DNA of 60,474 bases from contig JAQUGO010000011.1 in the NCBI GenBank assembly GCA_028684065.1, positions 1 through 60,474 of the forward strand. The letters run 5' to 3'. This document shows positions 7,882 to 15,077 of the stretch, piece by piece. This stretch comes from Sulfurospirillaceae bacterium (lineage in GTDB: Bacteria > Campylobacterota > Campylobacteria > Campylobacterales > Sulfurospirillaceae). Both the position numbers and the translations under genes were made by a program. Position 1 is the stretch's first letter. Every line of letters begins with the position of its first letter. A model generated the notes under the pieces. The model made no database searches. It had not been told where the DNA came from and saw only the letters and a list, made by a program, of their open reading frames with translations.

Positions 7882-8334
7882 TTACTTTGTATTTTCATCT
7901 TTATACTGTTCTGCAAATTCCTCGACTAAGTAAAGAATAGATTCTTTGACATCTTCTTCTGGATTTGTACTTTCAAAAGAGTCTTCTTTTGTGTAGGTAA
8001 TAGCGATAGCCTCAATTGTTTTGTCTCTTGATATACGAACGCTCTCAACCAGTGAAAGCGTGACATAATAAAGAGTACTTTTTTCAATAGTGACTGTTTT
8101 AACTTTAATGAGAAAATTGGAAAAACTTTTACTGGTTGTTTTAATGTTGAGAGCATGGAGTTTTTTTTCTACTTCGTCTTTAAGTGTTTGTTTGAATGCA
8201 CCTTCGAAAAGTTTATCTTTTCCTAATACAGTAACATTGACGGCTTCAATACCTTCGAGTGAAAAGGGTGTAAGTACAGCGGCTTGAGCGTTTAGAATAA
8301 AAGAAAAGAGTGCTATAAATACAAAATTCTTCAT
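7882..8334 (-). CDS. Secreted protein of unknown function
   Basis: A 150-residue protein with a clear signal peptide (KNFVFIALFSFILNAQAA, cleavage likely after AQA at about residue 18), so it is expected in the periplasm. The mature part is mixed alpha/beta with alternating hydrophobic residues and no motif I recognise. It has one long polar N-terminal half and an acidic C-terminus. It overlaps the thioredoxin-like gene by ATGA (8331-8334) and follows it, so the two are co-translated. A periplasmic partner of the thioredoxin-like protein is the only hint context gives. Confidence 0.8.
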   Translation of the reverse strand: MKNFVFIALFSFILNAQAAVLTPFSLEGIEAVNVTVLGKDKLFEGAFKQTLKDEVEKKLHALNIKTTSKSFSNFLIKVKTVTIEKSTLYYVTLSLVESVRISRDKTIEAIAITYTKEDSFESTNPEEDVKESILYLVEEFAEQYKDENTK

Positions 8335-8768
8335 GGATGCATCTTCATAAATGTTTCATTAGCTTCTTGAATAAGCTCTAAAAATTCTACGGCTGATTTA
8401 TAGCCTAAAATATCATAAAACTGTTTTTCTTCTTTAGGTTCGACAAAAAAGATTGTTGGAGACACAACGGGTAAAAGTGATTTTGGAAAAGAGTCAATGT
8501 CTTTGTTTAAAAAGACTGGGATAAAATGGGCTTGTACATAAGCATTAACAGACTCTTTTTTAAGTGTTTGGCTCTCCAGTTTTTGACACCACGGACACGA
8601 GGTCGTTACAAAAAGAATCATAAGGGGTTTATGTGTTTCCACTGCCTTTGCATGAGCCTCTTTATAGGATGTAAAATAGTGATATTGTTTTTCAAATGAT
8701 TCTTCATTGGCATGGCATAAGCTTGCTAAAAACAGTAGTGCAACGCCAAGATTGACGAAAAAACGCAT
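8331..8768 (-). CDS. Periplasmic thioredoxin-fold protein (CPWC)
   Basis: A 145-residue protein with a signal peptide (FFVNLGVALLFLASLCHA) and a thioredoxin fold of the SoxW/thioredoxin_7 type: KPLMILFVTTSCPWCQKLES carries the CPWC redox pair at about residues 58-61, and VVSPTIFFVEP carries the cis-Pro loop. Such proteins reduce or isomerise disulphides of secreted proteins. It heads a two-gene minus-strand operon with the unknown secreted protein, coupled by ATGA. The specific partner is unknown. Confidence 0.85.
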   Translation of the reverse strand: MRFFVNLGVALLFLASLCHANEESFEKQYHYFTSYKEAHAKAVETHKPLMILFVTTSCPWCQKLESQTLKKESVNAYVQAHFIPVFLNKDIDSFPKSLLPVVSPTIFFVEPKEEKQFYDILGYKSAVEFLELIQEANETFMKMHP

Positions 8769-8981
8769 GGACTCTCCTCATAGTGTAATATGTGAAATTA
8801 TAGCGCGCAATAGTAAATATAAGTATGCTGAAATGCTAAAATACATCTTATTGACCTTATATAAAAAGAATCTATAAAAGTATAGTTAGTAGTCAAATTG
8901 TCTTTGTTGTTAAAGTTTTCTCTACTACAGTTCTTAAAGAGATAATTTTTATCTTATTACTTTATTAAGAAAGGTGCAAAA

Positions 8982-10478
8982 ATGGCATATTCTAAACCAA
9001 CATATAAACCTCGTTATGAGAACTTCATCGGTGGTGAGTGGGTTGCTCCACTTAACGGTGAATATTTTGATAATCTTTCCCCTGTCGATGGTGAAATTCT
9101 TACAAAAATCCCACGTTCATCTACAGCAGATGTTGATGCAGCTGTCGCAGCTGGCGTTAAAGCATTTGAGACCTATAAACATACTTCCGTTATTGAACGA
9201 AGCACATTACTTAACAAAATTGCTGACGCTATCGAAGCTAACCTGGAGGCTCTCGCTGTTGCTGAAACACTCGATAATGGTAAAGCAATCCGCGAAACCC
9301 TCAATGCAGATGTTCCTTTAGTAGTAGATCACTTTAGATATTTTGCTTCTGTTATTCGAGCAGAATCAGGAACCGTTTCAGATTTGGATGAAAACACAAT
9401 TTCTCAAGAGATTCATGAACCACTCGGTGTTGTCGCACAAATCATTCCATGGAACTTTCCACTCTTAATGGCGGCATGGAAAATCGCTCCTGCCATTGCT
9501 GCTGGTAACTGCGTTGTTTTAAAACCAGCGAGTGCAACACCAATGTCAATTTTAATTTTGATGGAAACTATTCAAGACATCTTGCCAAAAGGTGTTGTAA
9601 ACATCATTAACGGGGCAGGCGGAAAGATTGGTAAACACCTCTCAACACACCCTGATATCAAAAAAGTAGGCTTTACCGGTGAGACGACAACAGGCCAGCT
9701 TATCATGCAATACGCAACCGAAAACATTATCCCTTCCACACTTGAACTCGGTGGTAAATCACCTAACGTTTTCTTTGAATCTATCATGGCAAAAGATGAT
9801 GAATTTTTTGACAAAGCGATCGAAGGACTCGTGCTATTCGCCTTTAATAGCGGTGAAGTCTGCACATGTCCATCACGCGCACTCATCCAAGAGTCTATCT
9901 ATGAGCCATTTATGAAACGTGTTTTAGAGCGCGTTAAAGCGATCACACAAGAGAACCCACTTGACCCAACAACCAAAATGGGAGCACAAGCTTCAGTCAA
10001 TCAAAAAGAGAAAATCTTAGAATATATTAAAATCGGTAAAGCAGAAGGGGCTGAGTGCCTTATTGGTGGGGATGAGTACAAAAATAAAACTTTCCCAAAA
10101 GGAAATTATATTCAACCAACTATCTTTAAAGGTCACAACAAAATGCGTATCTTCCAAGAAGAGATTTTTGGACCAGTATTATGTGTCACAACCTTTAAAG
10201 ATGAAGCCGAAGCACTTGCCATCGCCAATGACACTATTTACGGTTTAGGCTCAGGCGTTTGGTCAAGAGACGCGCATCAACTTCATAGCATGTCACGTGG
10301 CATTGAAGCGGGACGTGTATGGGTCAACTGCTACCATCTCTACCCATCTCATGCTTCTTTTGGTGGGTATAAAAAATCAGGTATTGGACGTGAAACCCAC
10401 ATGATGATGCTTAATGCGTACAGACACACCAAAAATATCTTGACATCATTCAATAAAAATAAATTAGGCTTCTTTTAG
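8982..10478 (+). CDS. NAD(P)-dependent aldehyde dehydrogenase (ExaC/AldB type)
   Basis: A 498-residue aldehyde dehydrogenase. IPWNFPLLMAAWKIAPAIAAGN is the cofactor and oxyanion region with the catalytic Asn, ELGGKSPNVF carries the general-base Glu, and SGEVCTCPSRAL carries the nucleophile Cys294. YTPH-type C-terminus GGYKKSGIGRETH is also present. It oxidises short aldehydes, probably acetaldehyde, to the acid. The adjoining DUF779 gene 54 bases downstream supports the ExaC/AldB subgroup, where this pairing is recurrent. ATG at 8982 follows AAGAAAGG. A terminator-like hairpin separates the two genes, so the second may be expressed at a lower level. Confidence 0.93.
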   Translation: MAYSKPTYKPRYENFIGGEWVAPLNGEYFDNLSPVDGEILTKIPRSSTADVDAAVAAGVKAFETYKHTSVIERSTLLNKIADAIEANLEALAVAETLDNGKAIRETLNADVPLVVDHFRYFASVIRAESGTVSDLDENTISQEIHEPLGVVAQIIPWNFPLLMAAWKIAPAIAAGNCVVLKPASATPMSILILMETIQDILPKGVVNIINGAGGKIGKHLSTHPDIKKVGFTGETTTGQLIMQYATENIIPSTLELGGKSPNVFFESIMAKDDEFFDKAIEGLVLFAFNSGEVCTCPSRALIQESIYEPFMKRVLERVKAITQENPLDPTTKMGAQASVNQKEKILEYIKIGKAEGAECLIGGDEYKNKTFPKGNYIQPTIFKGHNKMRIFQEEIFGPVLCVTTFKDEAEALAIANDTIYGLGSGVWSRDAHQLHSMSRGIEAGRVWVNCYHLYPSHASFGGYKKSGIGRETHMMMLNAYRHTKNILTSFNKNKLGFF

Positions 10479-10485
10479 TCTTTAC

Positions 10486-10519
10486 GAGTGTGTAGCCTTT
10501 AGGTTACGCACTCCTTTTT
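10486..10519 (+). terminator. Hairpin plus T-run after aldehyde dehydrogenase
   Basis: GAGTGTGTAGCC and GGTTACGCACTC form a 12 bp stem with one wobble and one mismatch and a four-base loop, followed by CTTTTTC. It is between the aldehyde dehydrogenase and the DUF779 gene, so it may attenuate rather than end transcription. Confidence 0.6.
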
Positions 10520-10532
10520 CAAAGGAGAAAGT

Positions 10533-10898
10533 ATGCAAGTTCAACGACTTATAGCTACTGTTGAAGCGTTAGAGGTTATCGAAAAGCTTAAGCGTGAGTA
10601 TGGCGAACTCGTCTTTAACCAAAGTGGTGGCTGTTGTGATGGTACAGCTCCTATGTGTTATGAAAAAAAAGATTTTCATGTGCCCTCTCGCAATATCAAA
10701 ATGGGCGAAGTCGGTGGGTGTGAGTTTTTTATCGATAAAGACCAATTTGAATACTTCCGTTACTCTCAAATTATCTTAGATGTTAAAGAAGAGAAAGCTG
10801 CGTTTGGTAACTCATTTTCACTTGAAATTGACGAAGGATATCAGTTTATCACTCGCTCACGTATATTCACTGATGAAGAGAATAAAAGTCTTGCCTAA
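10533..10898 (+). CDS. DUF779 protein
   Basis: A 121-residue protein with the DUF779 hallmarks: QSGGCCDGTAPMCYEKKDF, then GEVGGCEFFIDKDQFEYF, and FSLEIDEGYQFITRSRIF at the end. The clustered cysteines (Cys-Cys in GGCCDG and the Cys of MCY) suggest metal or redox chemistry. DUF779 genes commonly sit beside AldB/ExaC-type aldehyde dehydrogenases, as here; their biochemical role is not established. ATG at 10533 has an AAAGGAGAAAG ribosome binding site. Confidence 0.88.
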   Translation: MQVQRLIATVEALEVIEKLKREYGELVFNQSGGCCDGTAPMCYEKKDFHVPSRNIKMGEVGGCEFFIDKDQFEYFRYSQIILDVKEEKAAFGNSFSLEIDEGYQFITRSRIFTDEENKSLA

Positions 10899-11114
10899 GC
10901 TTTACATGTAGCGTTGCTACAACACTTTTCACTTAACTACGTGCATTACACATGCTATAAAATCGTGCTTATATATCAAGAAAACTTATCGTTTTATCAG
11001 GTCTTTATCTACAATAATACATGGAGAGTTGAACCCTCTTAGATGAAAAAGATTTTTGCATTTATGTGTAAGTTATGAAAGATGAAAGTTATGATTTATC
11101 GTTGATTGTAATTA

Positions 11115-11133
11115 AGTGGCGGGTGTAGCTACC
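11115..11133. other. Candidate degenerate left attachment site
   Basis: GTGGCGGGTGTAGCTACC shares, in order, GTGGCG, GGTGTAG and TACC with the 3' end of the tRNA-Sec gene at 17390-17420, but lacks two internal blocks. It could be an eroded att copy or chance; no perfect duplicate of the tRNA end was found by eye in 10.5-15 kb. Confidence 0.25.
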
Positions 11134-11198
11134 TAACATAAGCCTTTAAATCCCTAAATTTAGGCGTTTAAGCTTTGTTAGATAAAGTACAACGTACC

Positions 11199-11215
11199 TT
11201 AAAACGTACACAAAA
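11199..11215. repeat. Integrase arm-type repeat, left copy
   Basis: TTAAAACGTACACAAAA is the reverse complement, with one mismatch in 17, of 17214-17230 just upstream of the integrase gene. A second ACGTACC core lies 6 bases to its left. Inverted copies near both ends fit integrase arm-binding sites. Confidence 0.45.
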
Positions 11216-11280
11216 TTCAACGCTTACCACTTTTTAATTCCCATTGATTGAAATTTATTTTATCACAAAAGGGGTTACAA

Positions 11281-11745
11281 ATGGGAAAAAGTAAGCTTTT
11301 AAAAAAGATTACTGAATTAGAAGAGATGGTAAGTGATTATCAAAAGTTTGAAGAGAAAAGTTTTAAAATGCGTATTGATTTTGAAGCTCTACAAAAAGAG
11401 AACATCGAATTAAGAAGAAAGATTGATGCGCTAAATGCTCAAATGAGAGAAATGGGTAATAGCAAAAAATTACATGATGAAATTCAAAGATGCAGGGATG
11501 CACGAAACTTAATAGCTATGAACCACGAAAATGTATGGAATGCGCTTACAAGTGCCAAAGCACGTTATAAGTTCATGCTTGAAGGTGTAGAGCCATATTT
11601 TGAAAAGTTAGAGAACGATATTCACGCTTTATCGGATGAGTTTTTAATTCCTTTTGATAAGTTTTCATCAAGTGGATGCAATCAGCCCGAAAAAAGAATA
11701 AAAGAATGGGATGCAAGATGCAAAAAGGTTTTACAAGATGCTTAA
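11281..11745 (+). CDS. Coiled-coil protein of unknown function
   Basis: A 154-residue protein from ATG 11281 (AAAAGGGG ribosome binding site 6 bases upstream; a TTG 33 bases earlier lacks one). It is almost entirely charged helix: residues about 1-75 have heptad-like leucines (KLLKKITELEEMVSDYQKF, LQKENIELRRKIDALNAQM), followed by a second helical part ending in RIKEWDARCKKVLQDA. No membrane segment, signal or recognised domain. It is the only plus-strand gene of the presumed element and lies alone before a 1 kb gene-poor stretch, followed by a strong hairpin (11776-11804). Confidence 0.7.
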   Translation: MGKSKLLKKITELEEMVSDYQKFEEKSFKMRIDFEALQKENIELRRKIDALNAQMREMGNSKKLHDEIQRCRDARNLIAMNHENVWNALTSAKARYKFMLEGVEPYFEKLENDIHALSDEFLIPFDKFSSSGCNQPEKRIKEWDARCKKVLQDA

Positions 11746-11775
11746 AAAGCTCGTTTGATATTTTCAAAGATTAAA

Positions 11776-11804
11776 AGGTAGTCGGATTTAAAATCCGATT
11801 ACCT
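11776..11804. terminator. 14 bp hairpin after the coiled-coil gene
   Basis: AGGTAGTCGGATTT and AAATCCGATTACCT pair over 14 positions (one wobble) with a one-base loop. No T-run follows, so it may be a protein-binding dyad or a structured RNA end rather than a classical terminator. Confidence 0.5.
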
Positions 11805-12042
11805 CAACGGTTGAAACTTAACTCAAAAAAGAGTGATTTTTTTTCATTTCTTAAGCTATTTTACTAATTAATTGTAGTTTTCAGTCAATTAACCTTAAAA
11901 AATAGTACCTTAAACGCTTAAAAGCCCTAAAGTAGGCACTTTCAGCAAAAAAGTTAATTATTGAAAACAGTAATTTTCATCAGTTAAAGCATAAAGAAGA
12001 ATGATTTCTTGGCTTTTAACCTTAAGTGAATACATTTTGATT

Positions 12043-12162
12043 AATAGCCCGATTTTATGATTTTTAACACTTTTTTATTATCATCATTTATTCAACAAAA
12101 AGCACTTCTCGTTCATTATTCAGTAACACAAAATGACTAAAAAATCATAAACTCGGGCTATT
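12043..12162. repeat. Long inverted repeat (23 bp arms, 74-base loop)
   Basis: The arms 12043-12065 and 12140-12162 begin AATAGCCCGA and end GGGCTATT; they match at 22 of 23 positions. The whole 120 bp unit has the form of a miniature inverted-repeat element, though no target-site duplication is visible outside it. It could instead be an origin or recombination site. Confidence 0.65.
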
Positions 12163-12805
12163 GCTTTGTAAATATGAGAAGCAAGAACTAAATAGAAGAT
12201 ATTCGACTTGAAACTTTACTTTTACTCTCTCTCACTGCCCCTACAATCAACTTTAAGACCTTGGGGCGTGTATTGGTATGGCTTTGGCTGTTTGGTGGCT
12301 GTATTGTAACTATGAAGTAAACACTATGATAAAACATTTATAAATATTATTTTTTCAAAGACTTTATTTATTTACCCCTATGGGGTAAGATTGAAAGTGG
12401 TATGAATATGAAGTAATAAAATTTTGTGCGACTAAGATTGTCGTGGGGTTGTGCGTTACCCGTGTACCAATTTTATTTACAGTACCTTTTAGTACCCCAC
12501 CCACTGTTACCTATTTAGTATTTTTGAAAATTGATGTGCATAAAATGGAGGGTAAGGACGCGGTCTTTAGGGGCTTTGTTCGTAGAGATTTGACCCACCC
12601 CTTAGTCTTTGCATAATAAACCATTTCGCCTAATGTATGTATCTTTGGAACTGATACACCCTCTTAAATGTTAAAAATGGTTACTGTGTAAACTTTAGCA
12701 GGGGTGCGCTTGTAAAGCTTTGCTTTTGTAGCTATCGCATAGCCCCTATGTCGTCCTCATTATCTCCTTAAAATACATAAAATAATACATACTTTGCTAT
12801 TCCTT

Positions 12806-13762
12806 TTAGCTCAAAATGGGACTTAAGCTATGCGTATAATATAATGCACTACTTCGGATAAAATAAGTCTTATTTAACCCCTCTGAAACCTCGTATTTAT
12901 GGGCTTCTTTTAAAATGGGACTTAAGCTACCGGTATTATGGTACGCATTCAAAAGAGTAGCTAAATGAATGAAGCCAAAGAAGCAAAAAGCTAAAAGAGT
13001 TTTCATTATTCTTTGAATAGTTTTCCTATTTAGGTTAAGCGCATCTGCTAAAGAAGTTACGTTTACTTTGCCACTTGGTTTTACATGTAAGGGTAACGCC
13101 TCTTTCACTCTTTGCACATTTTGGGCGTGTTCATCTTTGCGCTGCTTACCTCGTATCTTTCCACCATCTTTTAAACGCTGTACCACTTCATCTTTTGTCA
13201 AGCGTGGCTTTGCATTCTCTTTGATGTAGTAGTAAGCGATTGAAGCCTTTTTAAGTGTTTCTCTATAACTGTATCCATCTTTTAGTTTATCATTCATCCT
13301 AAGGGCTGTGGCGTTCATTAAATCACGTTCCAACAATCCTTTACTATGAAGCCTCATTGCGTACCATACTAAACGCTGATAAAGTTCTTTTTTGTTTGAG
13401 GGATAATAGATTGTAGGATACTTCACAAATTCAGCTTTAAAGAGTTGTGAGAGTTCATAGAGTGAATAAATAATGCCCGTGCTTTGTGTTAATCTGTTTA
13501 TGTGCACCTCATCGATAAAGTTTAAAGGTATGATGAGGTTTCTTTGCCACGTTCTTTTAATCGTACTAATCCATAAAAATTGCTTTGCTGTGGTTATGTT
13601 TTTATCGAGTAGATAAACGATTATTACATTTTGCGTATGAAGCCCGTTAAGGGTGATTGTGTGTGAGGGTGTAGGTAATTGCCCCGATACTTTAGAATAG
13701 TCATTCTTTGCCATTTGTAGGGCTAGAAATGCGCTATTTAATTTTATCGGGGCGTGTATCAT
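12806..13762 (-). CDS. Putative DNA-binding protein of the integrative element
   Basis: A 318-residue protein with no overall match I recognise. A helix-turn-helix is visible near residues 232-255 (VNVTSLADALNLNRKTIQRI), preceded by a basic stretch (GGKIRGKQRKDEHAQNVQRV). A hydrophobic segment (TLLAFCFFGFIHLATLL) follows. The C-terminus contains SLSPIL twice, caused by an 18-base direct repeat in the DNA (12813 and 12914). It is the last gene of a minus-strand chain (stop-start contact TAA-ATG with the 85-residue gene). A replication-initiator-like or regulatory function is plausible from size and position but not shown. Confidence 0.65.
   Translation of the reverse strand: MIHAPIKLNSAFLALQMAKNDYSKVSGQLPTPSHTITLNGLHTQNVIIVYLLDKNITTAKQFLWISTIKRTWQRNLIIPLNFIDEVHINRLTQSTGIIYSLYELSQLFKAEFVKYPTIYYPSNKKELYQRLVWYAMRLHSKGLLERDLMNATALRMNDKLKDGYSYRETLKKASIAYYYIKENAKPRLTKDEVVQRLKDGGKIRGKQRKDEHAQNVQRVKEALPLHVKPSGKVNVTSLADALNLNRKTIQRIMKTLLAFCFFGFIHLATLLNAYHNTGSLSPILKEAHKYEVSEGLNKTYFIRSSALYYTHSLSPILS
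12813..12931. repeat. Two 18-base direct repeats at the 3' end of the 318-codon gene
   Basis: AAAATGGGACTTAAGCTA occurs at about 12813 and again at about 12914, followed both times by a related T/A-rich tail (GTATAAT, GTATTAT). They create the repeated SLSPIL in the protein. Confidence 0.7.
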
Positions 13763-14020
13763 TTACGCTTTTGCCTGATTGTCAAAAAAAGCTAATATCT
13801 TTTGTGAGTGTATTTTGTTTTTGATGATGTAATAGTGCTTTAATCCTTTGCCTTTTGGTACGGATACAATCTCAACACCGTAACCATCTCTTAGCTCATT
13901 AGCGTAGTTTGCTAACCATGAAACGCCATAACGTCGCCCATCACTTGCGCCGACTGTTTCTCCGCTTAATACATCTCTTAAGAAGCGTCTTAGGACTTGC
14001 CTTTTATATGCTTGGCTCAT
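13763..14020 (-). CDS. Small winged-helix-like protein of unknown function
   Basis: An 85-residue basic protein: YKRQVLRRFLRDVLSGETVG, then VSWLANYANELRDGYGVEIV and VPKGKGLKHYYII. The helix-helix-beta-hairpin order (WLANYANELRD followed by KGKGLKHYYII) suggests a winged-helix DNA-binding fold, as in small phage or island regulators. It overlaps the upstream gene by one base (TAATG at 14020) and touches the downstream gene, so it belongs to a tightly coupled four-gene chain. Identity not recognised. Confidence 0.6.
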   Translation of the reverse strand: MSQAYKRQVLRRFLRDVLSGETVGASDGRRYGVSWLANYANELRDGYGVEIVSVPKGKGLKHYYIIKNKIHSQKILAFFDNQAKA

Positions 14021-14337
14021 TATTGCACCTTTTCATACTGTGCTAAATTCCATTCCACCTTATTTTCTTCCCAAAGGTCGTTAATCTCTTTTTGCATCTT
14101 CTCGTTAGTTTTGAGAAGCTTTTTGATGCCCTTTTCTGTGAAATGTAGTGCAACATCACCATGTGCACCTGTTGCATCAATAACGCATGATAAACAAGGC
14201 TCATAATGCTTTTTATAGGTAAGTCTTTGAAAGTCCACTCCATAAAATTTTCTTGCATTTTCGGTGCTGAAAATAGCCCCTAAACTCTCCTCTATGTGTA
14301 ACCTTTGTAAGATTATGTATTTGTCAAAGGGCTTCAT
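14020..14337 (-). CDS. Unknown protein of the integrative element
   Basis: A 105-residue soluble protein with a YKKHYEPCLSCVIDATGAHG segment, where a CxxC could bind metal, and a charged helical C-terminus (KGIKKLLKTNEKMQKEINDL). No family recognised. It overlaps its upstream neighbour by ATGA (14334-14337) and its downstream neighbour by TAATG. Confidence 0.55.
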   Translation of the reverse strand: MKPFDKYIILQRLHIEESLGAIFSTENARKFYGVDFQRLTYKKHYEPCLSCVIDATGAHGDVALHFTEKGIKKLLKTNEKMQKEINDLWEENKVEWNLAQYEKVQ

Positions 14338-14582
14338 TTTTGCGCCTCCATTGCTTCTAAATTCGCATAGAGATTAGTAAGCACATCTTTATGAAATAAC
14401 GCTACGATTTTATAAAGGACGTGGCTTTGAGGGTGTACTCTCTTAATGGTTAATACCCTTTTTTCTAAGCTTTCAGTTAAAGGACGTGCTATAAAGCGGT
14501 CTTTATTGATTATCGCTTCTTTGGCTTTTTCGATTGTTTCTAACAACTCTAAAACGAGCTCTAAATTATGATTATTAGTCAT
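14334..14582 (-). CDS. Unknown small helical protein of the integrative element
   Basis: An 82-residue protein made mostly of helix (LELVLELLETIEKAKEAIIN; ALFHKDVLTNLYANLEAMEA). It is the first gene of the minus-strand chain 14582-12806; ATG at 14582 follows an AAGGAG ribosome binding site. No family recognised. Confidence 0.55.
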   Translation of the reverse strand: MTNNHNLELVLELLETIEKAKEAIINKDRFIARPLTESLEKRVLTIKRVHPQSHVLYKIVALFHKDVLTNLYANLEAMEAQK

Positions 14583-14722
14583 TTTTTACTCCTTATAATT
14601 TTAAGTTTTAACCCACTTTTTAGAGTGAGCTTTATTGTTTAGTATTTGTCGCTTTTTAGATTTTTAACTGTTTGATTTATGATGAGGTTTTAGGGTAGAA
14701 TTGCACTGCTACGTTACAAAAT

Positions 14723-14756
14723 GCCCCGACCTCATCATTTATCTTTTGGGTCGGGC
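14723..14756 (-). terminator. Hairpin downstream of the AlpA-type gene
   Basis: CCCGACC and GGTCGGG pair across a 17-base loop, with ATTTTG on the minus-strand 3' side. It lies just after the minus-strand AlpA-type gene, separating it from the four-gene chain. Confidence 0.5.
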
Positions 14757-14768
14757 TTCATGTGCTAT

Positions 14769-14972
14769 TCATTGTGATACCTCCATTTTAGATTTACCAC
14801 TAAAAAACGCTTCTACTTCTTTTCTATCAAAAACCGTGACACCTGCAGTGACCTTAATGGGGGTTAATTTGCCTTGTTTGGCGTAAAGCCATATTGAGGC
14901 CGGAGATGTTGGGAACTCGTTTACTATGTGTTTCACTCGCATTTTTTGCTGTGGGGCTGAGGTGTTTGTCAT
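14769..14972 (-). CDS. AlpA/MerR-like helix-turn-helix regulator or excisionase
   Basis: A 67-residue protein of the AlpA/HTH_17 type: MRVKHIVNEFPTSPASIWLY holds the recognition helix-turn-helix, and KLTPIKVTAGVTVFDRKEVE is the wing with the typical VFDRKEVEAFF end. In P4-like elements AlpA activates the integrase gene or serves as excision factor. It lies between the integrase module and the small-gene chain, followed by its own hairpin. Function by family and context. Confidence 0.8.
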   Translation of the reverse strand: MTNTSAPQQKMRVKHIVNEFPTSPASIWLYAKQGKLTPIKVTAGVTVFDRKEVEAFFSGKSKMEVSQ

Positions 14973-15044
14973 AGTGTTTACTCCTATTTTGTTTTAATTA
15001 GGAGTATTTTAAGACAAAAAATAAATTTGATAAATGATTGTTTT

Positions 15045-15063
15045 GATGGGAAAACCCCATCAT
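15045..15063. terminator. Short hairpin between the 292-codon gene and the AlpA-type gene
   Basis: TGATGGG and CCCATCA form a 7 bp stem with a five-base loop just after the stop of the minus-strand 292-codon gene. T-rich sequence lies on the plus-strand side only. Confidence 0.4.
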
Positions 15064-15077
15064 TTTAATTTAAGTGG

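Larger units (their letters stand above)
10899..11280. other. Gene-free stretch at the presumed left end of the integrative element
   Basis: No convincing gene. It contains a TTTACATGTAG near-copy of the repeated palindrome (10901), a possible degenerate copy of the tRNA-Sec 3' end (11116-11133), and an integrase-arm-like repeat (11192-11215). These suggest that the element boundary lies in this stretch. Confidence 0.5.
11746..12805. other. 1.06 kb gene-poor region with dyads
   Basis: No open frame of convincing length or start. It holds a 14 bp hairpin (11776-11804), a long inverted repeat (12043-12162), a tight dyad TTACCCCTATGGGGTAA (12372-12388), GTACC-containing repeats (about 12475-12495) and homopurine/homopyrimidine patches. 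In a mobile element this could be a replication origin, attachment or recombination region, or decayed genes. Confidence 0.5.

Noticed and set aside
11018-11036. TGGAGAGTTGAACCCTCT looks like a tRNA 3' end
   Set aside because: The stem and loop sizes do not fit a T arm (five-base loop at best) and no tRNA body precedes it.
11900-12805. CRISPR-like or iteron array in the gene-poor region
   Set aside because: No regularly spaced repeats were found; the repeated words (GTACC, AAAAGC) are short and irregular.
13664-13674. GAGGGTGTAGG identical to part of the tRNA-Sec 3' end, as a left att site
   Set aside because: Only 11 bases match, and it lies in the middle of an apparently intact coding frame (318-codon gene), so a chance match is more likely.
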